Source: Isoetes taiwanensis (taxonomy: Eukaryota; Streptophyta; Lycopodiopsida; Isoetales; Isoetaceae). From it: DNA of 64,000 nucleotides. The notes beneath the pieces were generated by a model. It did no database searches, was not told the DNA's origin, and worked only from the letters and a program-made list of their open reading frames with translations. Location of the stretch: contig JAJEKV010000036.1 in the NCBI GenBank assembly GCA_021234155.1, positions 6,281,079 through 6,345,078 of the forward strand. The letters run 5' to 3'. Within the stretch, counting starts at the first letter, position 1; every line of letters begins with the position of its first letter. Made by a program: the position numbers and the translations under genes. Of this stretch, positions 1-9,828 are shown piece after piece.

Positions 1-1
1 T

Positions 2-550
2 GTGGCAATGTCCTCTGCTGAAGCAGAGTATGCTGCTACAACACTGGCTGCTAAGGAAATAGTATGGGCAAGGAGACTGCTCAATGAGTTAGGATTGATT
101 CAAAGTCATCCCACTACATTGTTAAGTGATAGTTTAAGTTGCATAGCTATCACTAAAAATCCAGTAATGCATCAAAGAACCAAGCATATTGAAATTCATA
201 TGCACTTTATCAGGGAGCAGGTTGCTAAAAAGGTTATCTCAGTTGAATATGTGAGCACACAAGAACAGATTGTAGACATTTTAACCAAAGCTTTACCTCA
301 AATTAAGTTTGACAAGTTCAGACTTATGCTGGGAATACAGAAAAAAGATGAGTTGTTATATCAGACAAATTATATCAGAGTTGTTCAGGATCATGATATG
401 AAGGAGGAGCTATATCAGACAAGTTATATCAGAAATGTTCAGAATCATGACATGAAGGAGGAGTGTTGTTATTCATGTCATGATAGAAGCAAGGTTCAAT
501 GTTTTAACCTTGCTAAAAGCCCTAGTGAAAGCATAAGGTTAAATGGTTGA
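2..550 (+). CDS. Copia polyprotein, C-terminal RNase H part (partial)
   Basis: The frame is open from the window edge and encodes the C-terminal end of a Ty1/Copia polyprotein. The family signature SSAEAEYAA is at the start, followed by the region around HQRTKHIEIHMHFIRE and VDILTKALP, which in plant Copia elements is the end of RNase H. This domain degrades the RNA strand during reverse transcription. The recognisable domain ends near base 345. The frame then continues through a 54-bp tandem duplication and into the presumed 3' LTR, so the real stop may differ from the open-frame stop at 548-550. The rest of the element lies outside the window. Identification is firm; intactness of the whole element is unknown. 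Confidence 0.9.
   Translation: MAMSSAEAEYAATTLAAKEIVWARRLLNELGLIQSHPTTLLSDSLSCIAITKNPVMHQRTKHIEIHMHFIREQVAKKVISVEYVSTQEQIVDILTKALPQIKFDKFRLMLGIQKKDELLYQTNYIRVVQDHDMKEELYQTSYIRNVQNHDMKEECCYSCHDRSKVQCFNLAKSPSESIRLNG
357..464 (+). repeat. 54-bp tandem duplication before the polypurine tract
   Basis: Two adjacent copies of a 54-bp unit start with TATATCAGACAA at 357 and 411. They differ at a few positions. The unit is 18 codons long, so the duplication keeps the frame open. Each copy ends in GAAGGAGGAG, so the polypurine tract itself is duplicated; the second one directly precedes the putative LTR start. Confidence 0.85.
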
Positions 551-885
551 AATGGTTCAATGGTTGAACCAGTTAAAGGGGCCGAATTAATATTAAACCT
601 TATAAGGCCTAAGCTTAAATATATTGCTATGTTTATCTCGTAAGCTGGTCTCGAATATTTCGAGCCAGCACAACTGTAAATCCTATCGGTCCTGCTAGAC
701 CGACGGATCCCTGTGTTCATATCTTGTGATCAGAGTATGGTCTGGCATCTTCTGGTGCTGGATCCGATCAAATAAAAAGTGCAAGGTTGGAGTCTGAATG
801 GAAAATATTTGAGTCAAAGAATGAACAGTAGCATGGTCAATACCATTGCTACGGTGTTTCATTATAGTTTCAATGACGTTTGACA
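464..885 (+). mobile_element. 3' LTR of the first Copia element, left part
   Basis: A purine tract (GAAGGAGGAG, 454-463) is followed by TGTTGTTATTC, the expected arrangement of polypurine tract and LTR start. The sequence is non-coding. Its right end cannot be fixed because a LINE is inserted after about 899 and the 5' LTR is not in the window for comparison. The LTR may end before the LINE or continue after 3017. Confidence 0.5.
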
Positions 886-899
886 TTATATTATTCAAT

Positions 900-2726
900 A
901 GTGTTGCTTACGATAGTGTTGATTGGGGTTTCTTGGAGAAGTGTCTTCTTGCACTTGGGTTTGGGGAGTCATTCACAAGGAATGTCATGAAGCTCCATAC
1001 ATTAGCCAGATCTACTGTCCTTTTCCAGGGCGAACCATCAGATATTTTTGTAGTGGGTAGAGGAATTCGGCAAGGTTGTCCCTTAGCACCCTTGCTTTTC
1101 ACAATTGTGGCAGAAGTATTATCCCAGCTCTTCTCTGTGGCTACCCAAGATGGCGTTATTCAAGGCCTCCCAATGGACGATGGTTCTCAAGAGGTATGTA
1201 ACCAATATGCCGATGACACTTTTTTGTTCCTAATTGCCGAGGCTGAGAATCTTCGTAATGCTAAACTATTATTAGATACATTCTCCTTAGCATCGAGGAG
1301 TTCTTGTAGGGTGGCAAAATGTACAGCTTTTGTGGACGTTGGACAGTCCCATCCCTCCTCGTATTTTGGACTATCCATGGAAGATTCTTCTCGCATGGCA
1401 ATACCACAAAGTTGCTTGGGCCGGTTGGAATTCACGCCTCTCGCTTTGGATGCTTGGGATAAAATCATTAGTGGGCTGCAAAAGCACTTGTTTTGGTGGA
1501 GTACACCCTAAACCTGTCCATGTCTTAGAATCGTGGCTAAATGTGTTCTTAGTAATACTCATGTCTACATGGCGTCTGCTCTATTAGCTCCGCAGTGTAA
1601 GATGGAGGAGATTGTGCGTATCGTCAGAAATTTTATTTGGGGTGGAAATGAGTTAGGAGCGGTGGTCAAGGTAGCTTGGGCGAAATGCATTAGACCTAAG
1701 GCAGCTGGTGGTCTTGGTATGTTGGATTTTCACCTCCAAAGCAAGGTGATGATATCAAAGTTCATTTGGAGGATTTTCATTGGTAAGGATGATTCTCCTG
1801 GCCTGAGGTTGTTGGTGCAGTCGATTCAGCATTGTCTCCCATTTCATAAGGCCACCATTAAGCCCCTCCTTCCTTGGGCTTTGCTTTATCATATGCATCC
1901 ATATCCTAATGCTTCTCCCTTTCTGAAGGGGTTGCTTGTTGCTTGGAACACTGTCAGGTCTCTTTTCCATATTAATCCTGAGGCATGTCTTCAGTTGTCC
2001 ACTCCATGCTGGTGGATTCCTTTGCAGGACACTCCAGAGAATGTGCCTCTAAGTGTGGTTGTTCATCCAAAGACACAACGACGATGGGTAGCAGCTGGTA
2101 TCAGCACTATTGCAGCTTGGTATGAGTCTGGTCATCTCATGTCATGGGAAGCATTTAGAACAAAGTTCTTGTTGTACAGATGGGACAGAGTAATCTGGAA
2201 TCATATTGCTGCATTGTTGCCACAGGATTCTGGTCCACAGATTGAGGTAGTCGTATGGGGTTGCCATCAGGATATCCAGCCAGGCCGGTTTGTGTCTTCT
2301 GTGTACAAATTGCTTCTGCATTCTGAGATCCTGCCGCCATCTAATAGGTGGCATCTTCAGGTCCCTCAGCCACAATGGAAAAGTGTTTGGATATGGGTTT
2401 GGGATAAGCTGCTTCATCCCAAAGTAGTAGTTTTGTGGTGGCAAGTGATCCATAGATGCCTTAGAGTCAACAGGTTAGTCCATAAAATGGATAATCGGAT
2501 TTCAGAGCTCTGTCCTTTATGCCAGCAAAGGGTTGAGAGTATTGAGCATTGTTTTTTCTTGTGTGATCGGCTTCGACAGGCATGGTCTTGGTTGTTGAAC
2601 CTATTTGGCACGTCTAGATCTAGCCAGCAAATTTTGCTTGCTATCTATCCTGATGCTTGGCCCAAACTACGGAAACGAGCTTTTCATCTCGCATGTGGCT
2701 GGCTTTTATGGTCAATTTGGAGGTGA
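900..2726 (+). pseudogene. LINE ORF2 remnant: RT C-terminal half and zinc-finger RVT domain
   Basis: The frame starts in the RT core at AYDSVDW and carries the RQGCPL block (about 1070-1087) and the catalytic YADD motif (about 1207-1218). An in-frame TAA lies at 1509-1511; the same frame then runs open to the stop at 2724-2726. The second half has the conserved FIWGG block, a region ending near VLWWQVIHRCL, and a Cys/His zinc-finger (CPLCQQ...EHCFFLC) typical of the zf-RVT domain of plant L1 elements. Weak coding similarity continues after 2726 in another frame (VDTADEIVLQW), suggesting a frameshift. The product would lack endonuclease and the RT N-terminus and cannot be active. Confidence 0.88.
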
Positions 2727-3002
2727 TTTATCTTTAAGGGCGTAGATACTGCAGATGAGATTGTTCTTCAGTGGGCGCAAAATAAAATTGTTATGGCTTA
2801 CAATTGTTCTTCTCTTGATCAAGAAAAGAAAGTACTCATCTGGCATACTTACCTTCAGATTCATTTTTTTGCATAGGCAGGTGGTTGTGCTCAGTTGGAT
2901 CGGTTTGTCCACTGGGGTTATAATCCTGTCTTTGCATTTTATGTTGCTCTGGTTTTTAGTTGGTGAATAAAGCTTGTCGTCCTTCAAAAAAAAATAAAAA
3001 TT
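900..3002 (+). mobile_element. 5'-truncated L1-type LINE with 14-bp TSD
   Basis: The insertion is bounded by direct repeats TTATATTATTCAAT at 886-899 and 3003-3016. Its 3' end is an A-rich tail at about 2985-3002, while its 5' end begins inside the reverse transcriptase. This is the classic product of target-primed reverse transcription with 5' truncation. The element sits in or just after the Copia LTR and is therefore younger than it. It belongs to the same broad family as the minus-strand LINE at 7.3-12.6 kb, since both share the IWGG/FVWGG and PWALLY blocks. Confidence 0.9.
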
Positions 3003-3112
3003 TTATATTATTCAATGGTCTAATCTATGTTAAGTGCTAGTCTAGTTAAATGTTTAACTAGTTGAATATTGCTTGGAATATTATGATCAACTAACCAGTG
3101 ATCATTTCAACT

Positions 3113-3193
3113 TCAAACATAAAGTTTGAAATGCATGCACCACCATACTGTCTATCTCTAACAACATACTAGACTGAAATTGAAGCACTATTC
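3113..3193. repeat. Direct repeat copy 1 (pairs with 4073-4153)
   Basis: About 80 bp starting AACATAAAGTTTGAAATGC recurs exactly 960 bp downstream with only a few substitutions. The downstream copy overlaps the 3' part of a LOB-domain-like fragment on the minus strand. This copy has lost the LOB-like part, so the two look like duplicated pieces of the same decayed locus. The sequence from 3194 to 4072 holds only short CT and TATC microsatellites (3390-3402, 3769-3792); I see no gene there. Confidence 0.85.
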
Positions 3194-4056
3194 TCATCAA
3201 CATGGTTATGCAAGTAGACTTGTATAGTCTTAAATTTGCAAGAAGCTGCAATGCCTCTGTAACTCTTGAAGATGCTTGTTGAAAAAACCTTATTACATCA
3301 TTGTGTTGAATGTGGACCTTTTTTATTTTGAAGCTCTAGGGCAAGTGTCAGTAGAGATCATCCATCTTGTGCACAATCTAAATCCTCTCTCTCTCTAAAG
3401 TTTTCAGCTGCTTAGCATCTACGTCTAACAACCGAATGAACTCAATCCTGACACTTCTAGAATAAGTACCAATTCAATAAGGTTAAGATAGTACATGCAA
3501 GCAATTCATGAATGGTTTTCAAACCGATACTAACCTATTGTATAACAGGATCTGACGTAACAGATTGCGCGAACTTGTAGGACTTTTACCTATGAAATAC
3601 CTACTTGTAGACAAATAGCTCATTGCACATTTAATTAACGGCTGCTTGCAATCAACGAGCCTGTCATTGCCACACTATAAGGACCTTCCTTGATAAGATA
3701 CATACGAGTTCAATATAATTTAGATGCTATACAAGGCAAATAATCTGTCATATATCAGTTGTCTCTCAAACCTCTCTCTCTATCTATCTATCTCAGAACT
3801 TCTGTTCACCTTGTTTATTTGCTCAGTATTCAAGTAATTAGTAACCATGAGCATGTTTGCAAGACGGTAACGATTGAATATTTCTCTATGCAATATATAC
3901 ATAAGGTAGAGCTCTAGCAAACTCAAGTAATAATTAGCTATGGCCTGTATCTGGCCACAACAGATAACGAACTCCATAAAAAAATCCACATGAATAGTTC
4001 ATGTTCTTTTAAATATCCATGAAACCTTCACGTGTTATGCTTTCCTTATAGTTATA

Positions 4057-4302
4057 TTAACCATTTATGCATGTCAACATAAAGTTTGAAATGCATGCAT
4101 CACCATACTGTCTATCTCTAATAACATACTGGACTGAAATTGAAGCTCCATTCTGTTGTTCCATTTCTGCACAACAGCCAATATCACTGTCACGCAACAA
4201 AAAGAGTTGCATGGCCATGAGCTTCTGGGCCATCAATCCATGCCTCAAAATATAGTTGTCCCTGCAACCATTTCTTAGAACTCGACAACCATTGCAGCTC
4301 AT
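4057..4302 (-). pseudogene. Class II LOB-domain (LBD) gene fragment
   Basis: The minus-strand frame from ATG at 4302 begins MSCNGCRVLRNGCRDN, which closely matches the start of class II LOB-domain plant transcription factors, where the zinc-binding block is C-x2-C-x6-C-x3-C. Here the first three cysteines are present but the fourth is replaced by Tyr (RDNY). A short stretch resembling the following HATVFLAK region is visible as AMQLFLLR. After that the frame no longer resembles the family and probably enters an intron or unrelated sequence. No GAS block or leucine-zipper-like coiled coil can be seen. It is most likely a decayed fragment; similarity is recognised from family knowledge only. 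Confidence 0.55.
4073..4153. repeat. Direct repeat copy 2 (pairs with 3113-3193)
   Basis: Partner of the repeat at 3113-3193 at an offset of 960 bp. It overlaps the 3' part of the LOB-like minus-strand frame. Confidence 0.85.
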
Positions 4303-4377
4303 TAGGTCCTCAAATCTAAAAATAGCCGCTCTAACTTATGAATCTGCAATACAAGGACGTACTAGTAGAGATAACCC

Positions 4378-4755
4378 TTGTTTGTCACGGTTTTTGTCAC
4401 GCAAAATACGCAAAATACACTATATTATTATATTATTAGTGTCATGACAAAGAACGTTTCTCACTCGTGACAAACATGAAACCATTTGTCACGCGTGATA
4501 TTTAAATACTTTTGTCACTCGTGACAAATATGGGTTTGTCACGCGTGATAAATAAATATATTTGTCACGCATGACAAATGTTAGTTTGTCACGCGTGACA
4601 AAACCTTTACTTTTGTCACGCCTGCCAATTTTATTTTTGTCATGCATGACAAACTGATATTTAATAATATTTATGTATTTGATTTTTTTCTAGGCAATGT
4701 CTTTTATAATTTATTAATATTATTATATATAAGTTTTGCCACCCGTGACAAATTG
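4378..4755. repeat. Cluster of TTTGTCACGCGTGACAAA palindromes
   Basis: About ten full or half copies of the 18-bp palindrome TTTGTCACGCGTGACAAA lie within 380 bp. Full or nearly full copies are near 4486, 4510, 4533, 4560, 4583 and 4636; degenerate or half copies are near 4381, 4393, 4441, 4462, 4613 and 4733. Spacers are AT-rich and not conserved. Dense subterminal repeats of this size are known near the ends of CACTA and other DNA transposons, where transposase binds. An AT-rich inverted repeat at 4418-4441 starts with CACTA and ends with TAGTG. The cluster ends about 150 bp beyond the stop of the minus-strand gene at 4904. Confidence 0.8.
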
Positions 4756-4903
4756 TATTGGAAAAAAACAAGCTTGGGGCAGTTACTTTTGATTGTCCCT
4801 GATTGATTGCAAATTGGCACATAAATATGAAATGAAATTGATATACATAAAAATTATATAAAGTACATACGCAAGTATACAACATATAAGTATGCAAAGT
4901 CTA

Positions 4904-6510
4904 TCAATACGCACAACTGCCACTGCGTCGAGACATGTCTTGCCCCTCTACTCCATGTCCCTGAAAAAATGGTCTGTCATCTGGGACGTCGATGTCATAG
5001 TCTTCCTCCGCCAAGTTCTGGGCCTCGCCTTCTAGGAGCATCTGTACAATCCTCTACAAAAAATAAGTAGCATTAGAAATTATGTTGATTAGTGGTATCT
5101 TCGTTGGCTTCAAGTTAGTTACTGACCTCTTTATCGGCTTCATGAAGTAGCCATATGTTCTGTCCTGCCATGTATAACTCAAAGTCAGGCTGTGACATAT
5201 TTTTTCTTACATCGCACTGGTCCTGAGTGGGCGCAAATCCATATTGCACATACTAAAATTAAAGTAGCAGTTAGTATACGAAACGCAAAAACATCATATA
5301 AGACTATAGATCATTACAAAAGACTCAAATACTTACAAAATTAGCCTCGAATCCTAATTGGCCAGAACTACCAAACCGATGACACACTGATTGCTGTGCA
5401 ATTCTCGCACTACACATTTAAAAAGTCTTAAAAGAGAGAATAAAATATTGCAAGCTAAAATAAAGCAAACTTACAACATGACATCCTTCTGCTGCTGTCT
5501 GGTTCTGCATCATCTGCCGCGATCTCTCGGAGGGCCCACTCCCATGCCTCGTCAGGGATACGTTTTCCCTTAGAAGTTCCCTCTTCTAGATGCTTCCTAG
5601 CCTCCTTCTTCAGCTTAGAGCGATGACTTCTGAAAAAAATATGAACATTAATACAATAAGAATTTCAATGAAGATGGTTGAAGTTTAATAAAATTGAAGA
5701 CAATGATAACACACCTATGGATCTCAGATAACTTGTACCGTGTAAAGGACTCCGAGACATCCCCATGTGTTTTCTTAACCTCATGTATCACCTGCATTTA
5801 AGTATAAGATACAAACACTTTTAACTAAATAAAAGAGAGTGATTGATGTAAGAAATAATGAGTAAAGCATTTCACCAGCTCAATGTGCTCAAGATCTTGC
5901 TCTTTCATTTTCTTGTGAGGTGCTTTCCAATAAAAATGATCGTGCGCTATATTTTTTGTAGTCCTGCACAAGGCCCTATCTCCTAATCCAAACTTTGGCT
6001 TGCCCGTCGGGCTTATCACTAAAGCAGGTACATCTGGTGAGCTCTCTAATATCCTACAGCCTACAAGATACTTAAATATCCCCACCTGCAAGTCAAACAT
6101 ATTAGTTTATTATTTTAAATTATTATGGAAGTGTGAAAAATAGTTACCTGCACTTCTCCAAAGTCTACAGGTGGTATATCCCTACCTCGTCCCCCACGTC
6201 CACGTCCACGCCCACACCCTGCAACATATAGCAAAAATATGTATATAGCATATTTTTAAAAAGAAACAAGGTTGAAATTTATACCTATAACTGACTCGTA
6301 TAAAGCTAGAGTTGTAGGTGTCAGTGTAGATAGTGTAGGTGCAGGTGCAGTTGGAGGTAGAAAAGGCAAGGGTGATCGATATGCAGTAGCAGCAGTGGCC
6401 TCCCGCTCACGTATCCGTCGATCAAAGGTTGTATTAAGGACCCTGTCCTCATTAATAGTCTCCTGAGGATTTTGGGCCCATTCATGCGAAGAAAATAACT
6501 GAAGGTAATT
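4904..6510 (-). CDS. Multi-exon transposon-type protein (CACTA/En-Spm-associated?)
   Basis: Eight exons can be drawn on the minus strand with GT-AG introns: about 6510-6285 (start unclear), 6218-6148, 6085-5876, 5791-5715, 5629-5475, 5409-5337, 5252-5127 and 5053-4904 (stop TGA at 4904-4906). The product is about 360 residues. It has a Pro/Thr-rich N-terminal part, a Gly/Arg stretch (GCGRGRGRGGRGR), a basic helical part (SHRSKLKKEARKHLEEG), a block YVQYGFAPTQDQCDV, and an acidic C-terminus. This layout resembles the plant 'transposase, Ptta/En/Spm' proteins carried by CACTA elements. The palindrome cluster next to its 3' end supports a transposon origin. It may instead be an unrelated host gene. 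Exon structure is well supported; the family is not certain. Confidence 0.5.
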
Positions 6511-6579
6511 CTTACTCTGATTTTTTGTAGCATTTTAATATTATCTTGTCACACTTTAAACATCTTTTCTTGTTTTAGG

Positions 6580-7073
6580 AGGCAAAGACCAAGATGCATG
6601 AAGATCAAAGGGAAGAAGAAGGAAGACTACTTGATGTGGATCTAGAAGGCGAGAATGCCCATGGAGTTGAGGAAGGCGGCATTAATGAAATAGTTGATGG
6701 AGGTGAGCAAGAAGTGGATGGATTAGAGGATTAGAGCGGAAGATGTGGAAGATGGTGTGGGGCAGCTGTAGAGTTAAAATGTAGTGTAGAAAATGTTGAT
6801 CGGCCACAAGAAGCTGCTGAAGTTGATGCTTTTTATGATGCATTGATGGAGAAGGAATTAGAGAGTGCGAGGAGTGTGGAAGAGATGATTATTGAAAAGA
6901 GAAATGATGTAGAAGAGGTTAATCGGAGAAGCGATAATGCATCCATGTCGAGAAGGAAGGGGAAGAAGAGCAAGAACAAAAGCATTAACAAAATTGTGGG
7001 TTCTGATTTTGTGGATGGTACTATTGCACGGAACATTACACAATACAAATCACTTTATAGCTGGCTGATATGA
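6580..7073 (+). CDS. Acidic/charged hypothetical coding remnant
   Basis: After an apparent splice acceptor (TTGTTTTAG, about 6570-6578) a Glu-rich frame runs to a stop near 6732. A second frame, 6780-7073, encodes a charged segment (LMEKELESARSVEEM) ending in a Lys-rich stretch. The composition suggests real coding sequence, perhaps two exons of one protein with a predicted coiled coil, but I recognise no domain. It faces the opposite way from the gene at 4904-6510 and could be a second gene of the same transposon. The bases 7074-7286 hold only AT-rich sequence. Confidence 0.3.
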
Positions 7074-7299
7074 ATACTCGTACATTTTAATGTAGTAAAC
7101 TCTTTTAAGTTTTGATGTGTTTCAACACTTTCTCTTATCTATATATATAGTAATAAAAGCAAAAAATGATAGTTTGTGCAGCATATCTCGACCGTTGATT
7201 TTGTCAATGGTTTAGATTAGATTTGAAAGTATTGCCACGTCCCCACTTCTCTTGCAGTTATGTCATTTTGGGCAATTGGGAGATCTAAATCAGAGCACA

Positions 7300-8143
7300 C
7301 AGAAGCACCCTAACCTTAGGTGGGGGAAGTGAGCTCTATGTCCACGTCCAAACCGAGCGCCATCGAGAACCCGGAAGCTGCAGAGACCACTTGCCTGAAG
7401 GGGGCAGAGTGTCAAGAATAGCCAGCACTCGGTAACAAGACCGCACAAAACAAAAAAATACAACATCCGGATGAACCTTCCAAACCTGCACCACCACATC
7501 ATCCTGAGGGACTATAGGTATGTGTAGCGGAATACTCCCCGCCACTTGTTCCTAGCTAGCCCGGTCACTGCCCCTCAGGCGAAAGTGAGCTCGAAAGAAC
7601 TCCCACGAAGCTAGCTGACCACCCCAATACCAATCCTCCAAGGTGAGCACAAATTAGCTTCGCCTCCAACGGGCTCAAGGTCCGAAAGCATGCATGCAAG
7701 ATGGCGACCAAGGGCAAGTGCACAGGGGGTAGAGGAACCCACAAGAAAGGAGAAGAGTGGTGATAAACTGAGGCATAATCTAGCTAGAAGAGTACACGCA
7801 CATGATCCCAAGCCCGCAACACCCCCGTGAGAAAAGAGGATGCATGTGGGAAAGGCCGGAGACCATACAACAGTGCCCAGGGCAACTCCACATGCACAGA
7901 CGGCTTCCCAAACGCCACACAATGGCGAAGAGACTGCAACAACAGTGCCGCACCAGGAGAGGATGCTCCATTCTGCAGAGTGCTCCAAACAAACTTGGAG
8001 ACCAACACCTTACTATGCAGCGCCAAATCCAGAATGGCCAAGCCCCCATCCTCCCGGGGGCGGAGACACTTCCACCAAGCCACTTTAACAACCGCCCCTT
8101 CATCATCCCCGCCCCACACAAAATTTTGAACAATCTTATCCAA
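7300..8143 (-). pseudogene. LINE ORF2 C-terminal region, truncated
   Basis: The frame 8143-7784 starts with IVQNFVWGGDDEGAVVKVAW and continues through LPWALLYGLRPFPHASSF, matching the LINE at 900-3002 block for block. Further broken frames reach WRSVWTW near 7345. The zinc-finger RVT domain expected downstream is missing. A deletion or recombination breakpoint therefore lies near 7290. Confidence 0.8.
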
Positions 8144-8447
8144 AGCCTATATCTTACCCTCAGGAGCTAACATCGCAGATGTCAGATACACATGAGTGCT
8201 ACAAAGTAACCGACTTGGCAATAGTGATCCTACACCGCCATGGACAACTTGCTACCCTTCCACCAATTGAGGTGTTTACGCAACCCCGCAAAAATCTCAT
8301 CCCACACCCTCCCCATGGAAACATCTCCTCCAAAGGGAATACCCAATGACTTAGTACACACATTACCCGGAAGCACCTTCCAAGGAATAGAGCCAAACAA
8401 GGGGAGGTGGAGTCACTGGGCCCATAATGCGGAGCATTTACCCCAAT

Positions 8448-9357
8448 TCAGAAGAATGCCGAGGCCAAGGAGAAAGTATCCAGCAAACCCTTCACATTCC
8501 ACAAATTTCTCTCTTCTGCCACCAAGAAGAGGAAAGTGTCATCATCGAACTGGTTAATAATCTGTTGGCTACCATCCTGCATCCGAAGCCCATCCACCAC
8601 CCCATCCTCCACTGCAGCCAAAAACAATCGAGACAAAGGTGCCGCCACAATCATAAACAAAAACGGCGCCAAATGGCACCCCTGACGCACCCCTCTGCCT
8701 AAGGAGAAAAAGGCGAAGGGTTCACCTTGGCACACCACCGTAGCCCGTGCTGACATATGCAGCTTCATGACTATCTCTGTAAAGCGTGGACCGCAGCCCA
8801 ACGCTAACATCATGGCAGACAAGAACTACCAACGGACACTATCGTAAGCTTTGGCAAAGTCAAGCTTAAGATATGCAATGCCTTGACCTGTTCTCCTGAC
8901 CCAATAAAGGCCCTCATAAGCTGCGGCAACATTAGTCAAAATGTTCCTCCCAGGAACAAACCCAGACTGCACCTTACTAATGGAAGAAGTCAACACCGAC
9001 TTCAACTTCTCTGCCAGGGGCTTTTCGCGAATAATCTTGTACCAATGAGGACAACAAGGAGATAGGCCTCCAATCATTAATAGTAGAAGGTCGCTTAACC
9101 TTAGGAATCAAGGAAATGCATGCGGTATTCAAGATCCTATCCATTTGAGAAGACTGCAAAGAACTCAAGATACACCCGGTACATGACTCACCAGCCCACT
9201 CCGAATAAGTCTGAAAGAACTCCACAGGGGTGCCATCCAGCCCAGGACATTTATCCTTGGCCTTGCGCATACATGCCTCCGCTAAATCCTCTCTGGAGAG
9301 CTCCTGCTCCAAGCTCTCACGCTGGTGAGGCAGAATAGATGGCTTAACAGCCCCCAA
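8448..9357 (-). pseudogene. LINE ORF2 reverse transcriptase domain
   Basis: Frames 9357-8977, 9077-8826 and 8822-8448 carry successive RT blocks: ACISLIPKVKRP followed by WRPISLL, QSGFVPGRNI, LKLDFAKAYDSVRW, GVRQGCHLAPFLF and the catalytic region as FDDDTFLFLVAE. The usual Tyr-Ala-Asp-Asp motif is altered to Phe-Asp-Asp-Asp, so the Ala position is changed. Frameshifts separate the blocks at about 9060 and 8825. It matches the LINE at 900-3002 where they overlap. Confidence 0.85.
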
Positions 9358-9828
9358 AACAAGCTCCTACATCTCCCCGCTCATAGGGAAGAGTGCACTG
9401 TGTAAAAAACCCTGAGAAATGAGCATGCACATACCCTCGCAAATCAGCGGGATCCTCCAAAGTCCGCCATCAGGCAAAGCAAGGGATGTTATAGATGCAA
9501 AGATATCGCGCTGCCTAGCCGCTCCGAAGAACACCGGATTTAACTTGTGTCCCCCTCCTTCAACCAGGTAAGGGCCGCCTTCATACGTGCCTCCTGCACT
9601 TTAACCTGCTCTAGAGCAACAATACGTTGCAACACTGCATTCTCCCTAATGCCATCAGAAGGCTGCGCCCGAAAGTTCTCCAACTCCTGATAGAGACCAT
9701 GCAACTCCTATCGCTCCTGCTGCACACGCTGCCTACCAAAGACCTTGGCAAAATGCTTCACCCTGGCCAATGCAGTCACCATACCAGACATACCCTTCAG
9801 AGATGAAAAAATTATCAAGCCACAAGTC

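Noticed and set aside
4378-4755. CRISPR-like array
   Set aside because: Repeats are palindromic, vary in sequence, have irregular short spacers and lie in a plant genome.
7130-7175. Helitron 5' terminus (TCTATATATATAGTAATAAAAG)
   Set aside because: The similarity to Helitron starts is limited to AT-rich words; no CTRR 3' end with a hairpin or Rep/helicase gene was found.
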